Of a stretch of DNA of 64,000 nucleotides, positions 1 to 6,913 are shown piece by piece. The notes beneath the pieces were generated by a model. It ran no database searches. It was given only the letters and a program-made list of their open reading frames with translations, and was not told the DNA's origin. Both the position numbers and the translations under genes were made by a program. Positions within the stretch are counted from its first letter, which is position 1. Each line of letters starts with the position of its first letter. The stretch comes from a virus, in IMG/VR virus record IMGVR_UViG_3300014914_000003, positions 62,001 through 126,000 of that record; one strand, 5' to 3'.

Positions 1-21
1 AGGAAGTTATTGAATATCTAA
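1..21 (+). CDS. 3' end of an upstream gene (partial)
   Basis: Only the last six codons and a TAA stop are inside the window. The stop shares its final A with the ATG of the next ORF (TAATG), the stop-start coupling used throughout this genome. Nothing can be said about the product. Confidence 0.3.
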   Translation, partial: RKLLNI

Positions 22-305
22 TGAAAACATCTTGGAGAGATGTCGTTGGATACGAAGGAATCTATCAAGTTTCTAACATTGGTCACGTAAAAAGAGTAAC
101 CAAAGGCCGTCGCACCAGAGTTGGAAAGATATTGAAACAAAGTTTGCGGGGAAGAAAAAACCACCAATATTTATGTGTCTGCCTTTATAGGAATGGACAA
201 AAGAAGGTGATACAAGTTTACACGCTAGTTGCGCATCGGTTCGGCGTTTTGCAAACAACCATATCTCGTGTCGTTCTTAGGCTCACTTGGAAACATATAA
301 ATTAA
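21..305 (+). pseudogene. NUMOD4 homing-endonuclease relic lacking the HNH core
   Basis: The 94-residue ORF opens with a NUMOD4 DNA-binding module (WRDVVGYEGIYQVSN, residues 5-19), the usual N-terminus of phage HNH homing endonucleases. Full-length relatives continue with a VHRLVA helix, the HNH core with its N-HxDG...N motif, and a small C-terminal helix-turn-helix ending in a W-K-H motif. Here residue 70 (VYTLVAHRFG) runs straight into the C-terminal element (QTTISRVVLRLTWKHI, residues 78-93), so the catalytic core is missing although the frame stays open. I infer an internal in-frame deletion. It could still bind DNA but should not cut. The next gene starts 11 bases further on with its own Shine-Dalgarno. 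Confidence 0.7.
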
Positions 306-316
306 GGAGAACTTTT

Positions 317-1336
317 ATGGCAGCGCAGTTATCGTCAGCATTAAGAAGCATTAATAGAAACCGAGAACGTCCTCTAAATATACTGTTTGCTAATAACCAT
401 GAAGGCTACTCAGCCACCTTAGCGAAAACTGGTCACAATTTCTATCTGTTACAACACCCAAAGTTCCATCCATGGGATGCCAAAGAACGACCATTGCCAC
501 CCAATTTCTTCATATTAACCGGTCAGGAGATAAGCCAACAACTGAAAACCGATGTGGCGTTTGACTTGGTATTGACACAGAATAGGGTTGATCACTATCC
601 GATCATGGTGCAGTTGGCGGCACAGCTTAGCTGTCCTCTGCTCCAGATGGAACACACACTGCCGTGGCCAGACTGGGATGACGAGACAACTAAGCGTATG
701 GGGCATCTTGTATGCGATCACAATATCTTCGTGGCCAATTTCTCTGTTGGGGCGTGGTTCCACGACCCAAGCGATCCAGATGTACAGATCATCCATCACG
801 GAATGGACACCGATTATTGGGACGGATGGATCGGTGGCGACGGCAAGGTCATGACAGCGGTGTGGGATTACGTTCGTAGAGATCGTATATGTGGTTTCTC
901 GCTATGGAAAGAAGTCACGAAGGGTCTCGAAGTCAATCCGTGGGGCGAGTCTCCCGGCCTATCAAAGATGGCAGACAGTACAGACCACCTACGAGAACTC
1001 TACCGCCACGCATCAGTATTTCTAAACACCACCCTTTGGTCGTCTTGCCCATTCTCTCTGCTGGAAGCTATGTCGGTAGGTTGTCCGATTGTGACCACTG
1101 CAACAACATCTATCCCTGAATTCATTGAAGATGGTGTCAATGGCTTTATCACAAACGACCCAAGGACCATGAGAAAACGGCTGGAGGAACTGATCAAAGA
1201 TCAAGACATGGCTCGTGAAATCGGTGCTGCTGGAAGAAAAACCGTACTGGAGCAATTTGGACAACAGCGATTCCTTGATGAATGGAACGAGGCATTCTGG
1301 AAAGTAGCACAGTGTCCCGCAGGCAGATGGGCATAA
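317..1336 (+). CDS. GT-B glycosyltransferase
   Basis: A 339-residue protein. The ATG at 317 is chosen because TAAGGAG lies seven bases upstream; the in-frame ATG at 287 lies inside the preceding relic. The C-terminal half has the typical GT4-like nucleotide-sugar site: residues near 235-262 read SSCPFSLLEAMSVGCPIVTT, followed by the SIPEFIEDGVNGF segment. This is the E-x7-E region of family GT4 (SLLEA here). The N-terminal half is a Rossmann-like acceptor domain with FANNHEGYSATLA. It probably transfers a sugar from an activated donor to a phage macromolecule such as a virion protein or modified DNA; the acceptor cannot be read from the sequence. It leads a tightly packed cassette with a methyltransferase and a GT-A enzyme. 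Confidence 0.8.
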   Translation: MAAQLSSALRSINRNRERPLNILFANNHEGYSATLAKTGHNFYLLQHPKFHPWDAKERPLPPNFFILTGQEISQQLKTDVAFDLVLTQNRVDHYPIMVQLAAQLSCPLLQMEHTLPWPDWDDETTKRMGHLVCDHNIFVANFSVGAWFHDPSDPDVQIIHHGMDTDYWDGWIGGDGKVMTAVWDYVRRDRICGFSLWKEVTKGLEVNPWGESPGLSKMADSTDHLRELYRHASVFLNTTLWSSCPFSLLEAMSVGCPIVTTATTSIPEFIEDGVNGFITNDPRTMRKRLEELIKDQDMAREIGAAGRKTVLEQFGQQRFLDEWNEAFWKVAQCPAGRWA

Positions 1337-1347
1337 GGAGATAAGCG

Positions 1348-1818
1348 ATGAAATTGAACTTGGGATGTGGAAACGACGTGAGACCCGGCTATGTCAATAT
1401 AGACCGTTTACCACCCGGTCAGATACCGCCCGACCTGTACAAGCAGGGGGATATCCAAACCCTCGATTGGCTGACCGAAGACGACAAGGTCGATGAAATT
1501 GTGGCGATCGACTGTATCGAGTATCTGCCGATGAATGCTGTCAAACAGGCTCTTGCCAATTGGGCTCAAAAGCTGGTGGCTGGCGGGACGCTGAAGATTC
1601 TGATGCCAGACTGCCATGCGATCGCCCAATCATTTGCCCAAGGGCAGTTCGACCTCAAAGAGTTTGCGCAGATGCTTCTGGGTACCCAAGAGGGGAACGA
1701 CAACCGTTTGTCCGTAATGGATACGGCGACTCTGTTGAGCACTCTTCAAGAGGTCGGTCTTAGCATCTCTCTCAAGAGATACGAGGGTGTTGCTATTTAT
1801 GTTGAGGCAGTGAAATGA
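1348..1818 (+). CDS. SAM-dependent methyltransferase, class I
   Basis: A 156-residue protein with AAGGAGATAAGCG before its ATG. It starts with the SAM-binding motif LNLGCGND (residues 3-10), followed by GYVNIDR (strand 2 with its acidic residue). Later come DEIVAIDCIEYLP (motif around residue 55) and GGTLKILMPD (residues 79-88), the order of a Rossmann-fold methyltransferase of the small predicted type often found beside glycosyltransferases. It is short for the family (usually 180-250 residues), so a separate substrate-recognition domain is lacking. It probably methylates a sugar or small glycan built by the flanking enzymes. It overlaps the next gene by four bases (ATGA). Confidence 0.75.
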   Translation: MKLNLGCGNDVRPGYVNIDRLPPGQIPPDLYKQGDIQTLDWLTEDDKVDEIVAIDCIEYLPMNAVKQALANWAQKLVAGGTLKILMPDCHAIAQSFAQGQFDLKEFAQMLLGTQEGNDNRLSVMDTATLLSTLQEVGLSISLKRYEGVAIYVEAVK

Positions 1819-2579
1819 TAACAACCGGTTGCGAAGGATGCTGTTTCCTACAAGAAAATGATGGCAGTAAGGGATGCGCTGCCCAACAGTTGTGTTGTCT
1901 TAAGGACGACAAAGTGTTGGCCCCCGGATATTGCCGAACATGTCGTAGCCATAGATGGGCTAAGCGACAAAAGACAACGGATTTATCAGCACTTTACAAA
2001 GCTGTCGTAGAAGAACGCGCCTTGAAGTTCGATATGCTGCTCTTTTTTGATGAAGCAACCAACACAGTAGCAGACCTAGAACGGACACTGAATAGTGATT
2101 GGTATATCAGATATGCTCAAAAGATCATTATTATGGATGTGACTGGCTTTGGTGGCAGAAAGAATCTGGCACTGCAATACCTCAAAAGTCGAGAACATCC
2201 AGTCCCGACAGTTGTAGACAGCAGTGCTGTCCATGAGTCAATCCATCAGCGAGAGGAAACAATCAGACGACTTTCAAAACAAGTAACAGCACCGTTCTTC
2301 ATGGCAATTCCTGCTGGTAATGCAGTGAAAAACTTCGATGTGTTTGCCGCAATGATTCAACACGTAACAAGTCGTGTTATTCATTGGTCATTCCCTTTCA
2401 GTATCGGTGGGACTACTCTTGTCCAGCAGCAGTTGCACTATGGACTATTTATTACGGCACCATACCGAGCACTAATGAAGTCGCCGGAAGCCGAGCCGTT
2501 CACGCAACAGCTACGACAAGAGGAACGAGAAACTGAAATGGGACTTTCGTGGTTCTGTTCGGATTGTTGGTTGGTATGA
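1815..2579 (+). CDS. Cys-rich protein of the glycosylation cassette
   Basis: 254 residues, unrecognised family. Eight cysteines crowd the first 42 residues (CEGCC, CAAQQLCC, CRTC), which suggests a metal-binding or Fe-S-like knuckle. The rest looks like an alpha/beta domain (KFDMLLFFDEA, QKIIIMDVTGF, APFFMAIPAG) whose spacing resembles a nucleotide-sugar or GT-A-like core, but no DxD motif is in the expected place. It is coupled by four-base overlaps both to the methyltransferase before it and to the GT-A enzyme after it, so it is probably made in step with them. A role in glycan transfer or modification is inferred from position only. Confidence 0.55.
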   Translation: MITTGCEGCCFLQENDGSKGCAAQQLCCLKDDKVLAPGYCRTCRSHRWAKRQKTTDLSALYKAVVEERALKFDMLLFFDEATNTVADLERTLNSDWYIRYAQKIIIMDVTGFGGRKNLALQYLKSREHPVPTVVDSSAVHESIHQREETIRRLSKQVTAPFFMAIPAGNAVKNFDVFAAMIQHVTSRVIHWSFPFSIGGTTLVQQQLHYGLFITAPYRALMKSPEAEPFTQQLRQEERETEMGLSWFCSDCWLV

Positions 2580-3346
2580 TGAAAGACAAAGAAAACGTAA
2601 CCGTCATAATGGCCACGCACAACAATGCCAAAACTATTGAGCGAGCATTGCGGTCCGTGACCAGGGGTATCCGTCCTGCTAACCAAGTTATCATCGGTGA
2701 TAACGATAGCACAGACGGCACCTATGATGTTCTGTGCAAGTTGCTCGGTGCTGAACATGTAACGATTGACGAAAAGACTGGTATGCCTCCGCAGTTTGGT
2801 GGTGAACTAGATGGCACCCCGGTCAAAATCTTCCGCAAAAGACTCAGCACCATTGGCGACACACTAAATATTGCTATGCAAATGAAGTGGCAAGGTGTGA
2901 CTGTGTTTGGTTTCATGGACCCCACAAGCTGGTATGCACCCGACAAGATTGCACAGGCTATCCGGGTTTTCGGTACTCATCAGTCAATTGCGTGTGTAGT
3001 CAGCGATTGTGATGACCACCATCCAGACGGCAGGGTTGAGAGAATCTTCCGCGATTCATTCGACATGCAAAGACTGTTGAAGGGTTTCCCATACGATGGC
3101 AACTTTTTGATACGGCCACATGTGTTCCCCAAACTCAAAGGTGGGTTCAACCCACAAATGCCGATTCGGCATGACTACGATCTTCTTTTGAGAGTTTCTG
3201 AGATTGGCCTTATCTACCACATACCAGCACCATTGCATCACAATGTTGTCTGTGCTGTGGATAGTGCTACACAACAGACCATAGCACAATGTGAGATGAC
3301 AGCGAAGCAGTTGGCCTCACAACGTCGGAGTGCAACTAATGGCTAA
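2576..3346 (+). CDS. GT-A (family 2-like) glycosyltransferase
   Basis: 256 residues from the ATG at 2576, which overlaps the previous stop as ATGA; an earlier in-frame start at 2549 is possible but lies deep in the preceding gene. The N-terminus is a classical GT2 nucleotide-binding region: VTVIMATHNNAKTIERALRS, then QVIIGDNDSTDGTYD (residues near 41-55). A central GFMDPTSW occupies the place of the DxD metal site, and later residues GNFLIRPHVF fit the acceptor region. It probably adds a sugar in the same pathway as the GT-B enzyme at 317. The DxD aspartates are not in standard form (MDPTS), so donor use may be unusual. Confidence 0.75.
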   Translation: MMKDKENVTVIMATHNNAKTIERALRSVTRGIRPANQVIIGDNDSTDGTYDVLCKLLGAEHVTIDEKTGMPPQFGGELDGTPVKIFRKRLSTIGDTLNIAMQMKWQGVTVFGFMDPTSWYAPDKIAQAIRVFGTHQSIACVVSDCDDHHPDGRVERIFRDSFDMQRLLKGFPYDGNFLIRPHVFPKLKGGFNPQMPIRHDYDLLLRVSEIGLIYHIPAPLHHNVVCAVDSATQQTIAQCEMTAKQLASQRRSATNG

Positions 3347-3929
3347 GAAGCAAAAAAACCCCAAGCACAAGGAAGCAGTACGTAGAAAGGCAAACGCCGC
3401 AGCGGAAATGGCTAAACTGGGTCTCAAGCTCGACGACGATCAGTCTCTCATAGGATTTGTCTTCAGCCATCTTGCTGTGTCTCACTTAACGTATTTGGGG
3501 CTCGACTCCATCAACAAACTGTGCAAGACATTCGCTGGTATCGATGTCTGTCTGTTCACACAGCACATCATTCCATCATGCATACCATCACTTTGTCCAG
3601 TTTTTGGTGTGTCCGACTTGGTAAGATGGCATGACTACCCATTGATAGCAACGAGCATTGGGACAACAATCGAAGCTCTGGCTAGTAATGCCCCAATCGT
3701 CTACCACTATGCATTTGACCCAGAATTCATCAACAAACCACACATGGAATCATCAGATATGCGGCCCGCTTTTTGTGATCCAAGGGTGCGAGTAGTGGTG
3801 AGACATGAGTCTCACAAGGAATTGATCGAAGCAGAATTCGGCATCCAGGTGTGTGATACCATCATACCCGATTGCGATGCCGAGGCGCTGGCGAAACTGG
3901 TACTAACGGAGATGAAGAATGCCGACTGA
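3339..3929 (+). CDS. Basic-N-terminus protein of the glycosylation cassette
   Basis: 196 residues from the ATG at 3339, eight bases inside the previous gene. The first 25 residues are lysine- and alanine-rich (MAKKQKNPKHKEAVRRKANA), followed by a hydrophobic alpha/beta body. The stretch PLIATSIGTTIEALASNAPI resembles the donor-site segment of GT-B enzymes, but the N-terminal Rossmann half is absent, so this may be a degenerate or split glycosyltransferase. I do not recognise a specific family. It overlaps the next gene by 11 bases and ends the cassette. Confidence 0.5.
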   Translation: MAKKQKNPKHKEAVRRKANAAAEMAKLGLKLDDDQSLIGFVFSHLAVSHLTYLGLDSINKLCKTFAGIDVCLFTQHIIPSCIPSLCPVFGVSDLVRWHDYPLIATSIGTTIEALASNAPIVYHYAFDPEFINKPHMESSDMRPAFCDPRVRVVVRHESHKELIEAEFGIQVCDTIIPDCDAEALAKLVLTEMKNAD

Positions 3930-4833
3930 CACAAAGCCTCCAACACGAATGGGTAAGAAGGAACTCCAGGATGCTCTACTGGCTCTCGGGTACACCAATG
4001 AACAGCTATTAGACGGTGAGGGCAAGAAACTCAAGCGACCCGCACTGCTTGAAAAGCTTCAGGCTCACAAGCAGGGAGAAGAAGGGCTGGCGGTTCTCTC
4101 GACTGTCCAGGAAGAAGACGACGACACGGGAGTAGTCGTTGGGCCAGACGCAAAAGACCTAACCGACGACTTTGGGGAGCCACTGGTGGTGGAAGATACC
4201 GATCCTCCGACACCAAGCGATCCTGGGTGGACACAGTACGTGCTTGGGAAGTTCCTTGAGGACGAGGTGGACGGCCAGAATCCACGAGTGGAAGGGCTCA
4301 GACGTGTCGCTGGTGAACTGGTTGGGGAACTGATCGAGGAAGGGTGCGATCTCGTAGCCGCCCCGACCGAAGAGAATCGGTTCCGAGCATGTGCAAAAGC
4401 GTGGGGTGTATTTCTAACCCCCGAAGGCAGAGAGAAGAGATTTGAGGCTCTGGCGGATGCGCACAGCGAGAACTGCTTCGAGGACTACGCTACATATCTG
4501 GTAGCCATGGCAGACACACGAGCCAAGGGCAGGATGTACCGTAACGCCCTCTGTCTGCGACGAGTGGTTGCCGCCGAAGAGGTCAGCAAGACCGTTGCTA
4601 CTGCCGCTGACATCCAGCAGGGTGGACCTATCCACACCAGTCAGATCAGCATGATCCGCTTGATCTCAGATCGTCATGGTTTCAAAATCTCAGAAGTTTT
4701 GGATGGGCTTGCAATCACGTATGAACTCAACGATCAAACCGGAGATGTGAACCTGCAATCGTTGTCCTATGAGGATGCGCTTGCCGCCGCGTCAGAAATG
4801 CGGAAGATGAAGGAACAGAAGGGAGACAAGTAA
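3919..4833 (+). CDS. Probable recombination-associated (annealing-protein-like) protein
   Basis: 304 residues. An N-terminal helical segment (MGKKELQDALLALGYTNEQL) resembles a SAP/HeH-type DNA-binding fold. An acidic linker follows (residues 70-95). The central ATYLVAMADTRAKGRMYRNA (residues near 193-212) resembles the AETRAxGRAL signature of phage and archaeal annealing proteins of the Erf/Rad52 type. The C-terminal helices (HTSQISMIRLISDRHGF ... LSYEDALAAASEM) match the small tail domain such proteins often carry. The following gene resembles an ssDNA-binding protein, which fits a recombination pair. The link to annealing proteins is by motif resemblance only. Confidence 0.45.
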   Translation: MPTDTKPPTRMGKKELQDALLALGYTNEQLLDGEGKKLKRPALLEKLQAHKQGEEGLAVLSTVQEEDDDTGVVVGPDAKDLTDDFGEPLVVEDTDPPTPSDPGWTQYVLGKFLEDEVDGQNPRVEGLRRVAGELVGELIEEGCDLVAAPTEENRFRACAKAWGVFLTPEGREKRFEALADAHSENCFEDYATYLVAMADTRAKGRMYRNALCLRRVVAAEEVSKTVATAADIQQGGPIHTSQISMIRLISDRHGFKISEVLDGLAITYELNDQTGDVNLQSLSYEDALAAASEMRKMKEQKGDK

Positions 4834-5306
4834 TGGCTGAGGAATTCAGCAAGGGCTTTGTGCTCTACAAGGCGAAGGGTGACGGGAACGGCGCTGCCTC
4901 TCAATGGAATCTGGGATCACAGAAGGACTGTGTCTTCCTGGAGATGGCGAACCAGAAGGGCAAGGACGACAAAGGGAACGCTCGGTTCGACTGGGACAAC
5001 AAGATCCGCTTCAAGCTCGGCGAAGCCGACATCGGAGAGATTCTTGCGGTCTTGGTGGGACTCCAGGATGGTGTTGGGCCATTCGATACGGCCAAGAGCA
5101 AGCACAAGGGGCTCTTCCACTCAAACCAGAGTGGGAATGCGATCTTGTACTTTGGGAAGGATGAGCACGGAAGGTTCCGTATCTACCTGAGTGTCAAGAG
5201 GGGGGACGAGAAAACTGTCGTACAGCACGCAATGAGCAAGGGCGAGGCATGTGTCCTCAGCACCCTGTTGCGTCGGGCTGTCGAAGTCATGTACAGATGG
5301 TGCTAA
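4833..5306 (+). CDS. Probable ssDNA-binding protein (Whirly/PC4-like)
   Basis: 157 residues, start coupled to the previous stop (TAATG). The protein is a strand-rich domain: KGFVLYKAKG, a long basic middle (DNKIRFKLGEADIGEILAVL, residues 50-69), then HKGLFHSNQSGNAILYF and FRIYLSVKRG. The order of a beta sheet followed by an aromatic KHKGLFH turn resembles the PC4/Whirly ssDNA-binding proteins of some viruses and archaea. With the annealing-like gene upstream it probably covers single strands in recombination or replication. Its 3' end overlaps the convergent gene at 5303 by four bases, and leftward transcription begins there. Confidence 0.45.
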   Translation: MAEEFSKGFVLYKAKGDGNGAASQWNLGSQKDCVFLEMANQKGKDDKGNARFDWDNKIRFKLGEADIGEILAVLVGLQDGVGPFDTAKSKHKGLFHSNQSGNAILYFGKDEHGRFRIYLSVKRGDEKTVVQHAMSKGEACVLSTLLRRAVEVMYRWC

Positions 5307-5659
5307 CCTGAATCCTTTCGGTTTTTCAGGTCTTCTTCCATGCGCTCCATCAGGGCTTTCAAAACTGAGACATCTGTTCGCAGCTCACCGACAGTAGTAG
5401 TTAGCAGAGAAATATTCGTTTGTAACTGAGTAATGTGGGCCGCTATGATCTCTGCATAGCGGTCAATTTCTTGCGATACGCTGTCTTCGTGTTTCGCCTG
5501 CGACTCTTTCATCGTAGCAATTTCGGTTTTATTCACAATTAGGGCATCTTTGACCCGCTGTTGTTCGGCTCCCATCGAGAAAGCTGTGCCGATGGCCCCG
5601 CCGAAAACGCCTATGACAAGGCCAATCGCGCCATAAAGGGTCTGTTGCTTCTTTGTCAT
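5303..5659 (-). CDS. Membrane-anchored coiled-coil protein
   Basis: 118 residues. Residues 8-29 form one hydrophobic, glycine-rich span (LYGAIGLVIGVFGGAIGTAF). The remaining 85 residues are a continuous predicted coiled coil rich in E, T, Q and L. One span with an extended helical tail fits phage holin-associated or spanin-like proteins and also simple membrane scaffolds; no lipobox is present. It lies next to a nuclease-like gene, and no endolysin is seen in the window. Function unresolved. Confidence 0.55.
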   Translation of the reverse strand: MTKKQQTLYGAIGLVIGVFGGAIGTAFSMGAEQQRVKDALIVNKTEIATMKESQAKHEDSVSQEIDRYAEIIAAHITQLQTNISLLTTTVGELRTDVSVLKALMERMEEDLKNRKDSG

Positions 5660-5660
5660 T

Positions 5661-5978
5661 CTATCCCCTTAGCTCTATCTGCTCCAGCAAGTCTCGTTGC
5701 CAATTGTCTCGGGTAATGATCAAAAACTTCAACCCGTGTTTCTTATAGAACGCCTTTTTCCTCTCCAACTTGTTGTCCGCACGAACCTCCATCAGCCCAT
5801 CGTATTCGACCCATAAGTCATATTCAGTTAGATAGAAATCGCAGATGCTACGGCTAGGTTTTGGTAGCCGTTTGTGTGGTACATACTCGATATCGTTTCC
5901 TAGAAGCCAATCAGCCACCTTGGCCTCCGATTGTGAGTCGTAAATCTCGCCATCCAGCCCTATTGTTTTCTTCCACAT
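5661..5978 (-). CDS. Small PD-(D/E)XK-type nuclease
   Basis: 105 residues. The order of conserved residues fits a PD-(D/E)XK / Vsr-like fold: YDSQSEAKVADWLL (helix with the first Glu, residues 13-26), ICDFYLTEYDLWVEYDG (Asp in strand 2, then the ExxDG strand, residues 44-60), ERKKAFYKKHGLKFLIITRD (a basic helix and last strand, residues 71-90). Such small nucleases act as resolvases, mismatch-like nicking enzymes or free-standing homing endonucleases. Its 5' end overlaps the last codons of an HNH relic (5960-6115), so one mobile nuclease may have replaced another here. Confidence 0.6.
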   Translation of the reverse strand: MWKKTIGLDGEIYDSQSEAKVADWLLGNDIEYVPHKRLPKPSRSICDFYLTEYDLWVEYDGLMEVRADNKLERKKAFYKKHGLKFLIITRDNWQRDLLEQIELRG

Positions 5979-6115
5979 AAGTCACCTTGCAGTATTGTTA
6001 CACATAGGTCAATATATTCATCTTCGCGGCCTATTGTTTTGTGGTGACATTGATTGCATAATGTGATACCATTCTTAATGTCAAGAAAATCTCCAAAAAA
6101 AGCAAAAAAACAGGG
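5960..6115 (-). pseudogene. C-terminal relic of an HNH endonuclease
   Basis: Read leftward from 6094, the sequence encodes GDFLDIKNGITLCNQCHHKT followed by IGREDEYIDLC, ending at TAG (5960-5962). This matches the last third of HNH endonucleases: the catalytic-helix N plus the C-x2-C-H-H zinc motif. No start codon or first half exists. The frame closes at 6116-6118 inside a terminator hairpin. The relic overlaps the start of the nuclease gene at 5978 by 19 bases in another frame. Confidence 0.7.
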
Positions 6116-6145
6116 CTATGATCGCCGGGACAATCAACGCCCTGT
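6104..6145 (-). terminator. Rho-independent terminator after the leftmost tail gene
   Basis: On the minus strand the stem ACAGGGC ... GCCCTGT (arms 6139-6145 and 6110-6116) is followed by seven T residues. It lies about 25 bases past the stop of the gene ending at 6170 and closes the long leftward late transcript. Confidence 0.7.
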
Positions 6146-6169
6146 TTGTTATATTAGATAAGAAATCGT

Positions 6170-6811
6170 TTACAAGTATTCCAACTGGACATAGAGTCCG
6201 AAGTTCTCCTTCGACCCGATACTCAACGGTGTTGACGAGATACAAACGTACCAGTCATGCCGCGTATCCTGCGAATCCGTACCAGACGGACTCAGGCCAC
6301 CACTAGCTGCACTGCTCAGCAATGGAACCGTGACGCCAGACCCAGACGGTGCTACCCACCCAGGATGACTCCCCGGTGCCAACGGAGTACCGCTAGAGCT
6401 AACGCCAGAACCACCGTTGCACACCTGAAGCACCTGAGTCGTAACGCCCTCAGCGCCAGCCGTGATGGTTGTGCGGTCGAAGATGCGAAGCTCACAATTC
6501 TGAGTCTTCACCGCCGTATCAAACGTGAAACGGATGTTGAGCGTCCCAGAGTTGATCGCTACCGCTGACGGTACAATCGCCGCTGCGCCATCCACGATCA
6601 CGCCAGATGTAACAGTGTCGTACTTGCAGTTCGTAGCTTCCGGCCCTGCTGGAGCACTACCGTCACTCGCACTGATGTAGGTGCTATCCTGATACTCCCC
6701 GACTTGAACCGAAGTTCCAAACGATGCACCGAAAAAACCCAAACCAGACGAATTCAGGTCTACCCAAGTTCCGCCGCCTTGCCCTGCATAGAAGTTAATC
6801 GCTGCTGCCAT
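6170..6811 (-). CDS. Virion surface protein, paralogue of the 10466-11101 product
   Basis: 213 residues from the ATG at 6811, preceded by GAGGGGGTG; the GTG nine bases earlier is part of that Shine-Dalgarno. It shares an ordered set of motifs with the 211-residue product at 10466: SSGLGFFG near the start, a V-x2-G-x-Y turn, a central strand with RFT and AV-x2-Q, a TRHDWYVCIS-like segment (TQHDWYAALT in the other copy) and an identical LEYL end. Similar proteins occur in cyanophage virions as far as I recall. It is probably a beta-sandwich appendage or decoration protein. Class A promoter and terminator signals separate it from the next gene upstream. Confidence 0.65.
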   Translation of the reverse strand: MAAAINFYAGQGGGTWVDLNSSGLGFFGASFGTSVQVGEYQDSTYISASDGSAPAGPEATNCKYDTVTSGVIVDGAAAIVPSAVAINSGTLNIRFTFDTAVKTQNCELRIFDRTTITAGAEGVTTQVLQVCNGGSGVSSSGTPLAPGSHPGWVAPSGSGVTVPLLSSAASGGLSPSGTDSQDTRHDWYVCISSTPLSIGSKENFGLYVQLEYL

Positions 6812-6862
6812 GTCTTTCACCCCCTCTCATTAGTTTTTCCAGAATCCTACACTTCATCCACT

Positions 6863-6874
6863 CTATTATACACC
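6863..6874 (-). promoter_or_regulatory. Class A promoter motif
   Basis: Minus-strand GGTGTATAATAG, 52 bases upstream of the ATG at 6811 and directly after the terminator of the preceding gene. One of nine such sites in the window. Confidence 0.6.
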
Positions 6875-6882
6875 AACAACCC

Positions 6883-6908
6883 AAAAAGTGACTATTGAAT
6901 CGCACTTT
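6883..6908 (-). terminator. Terminator after the 1179-residue tail protein
   Basis: Minus-strand stem AAAGTG ... CACTTT with a 12-base loop and a following run of five T, immediately downstream of the stop at 6914. Confidence 0.5.
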
Positions 6909-6913
6909 ATTTC

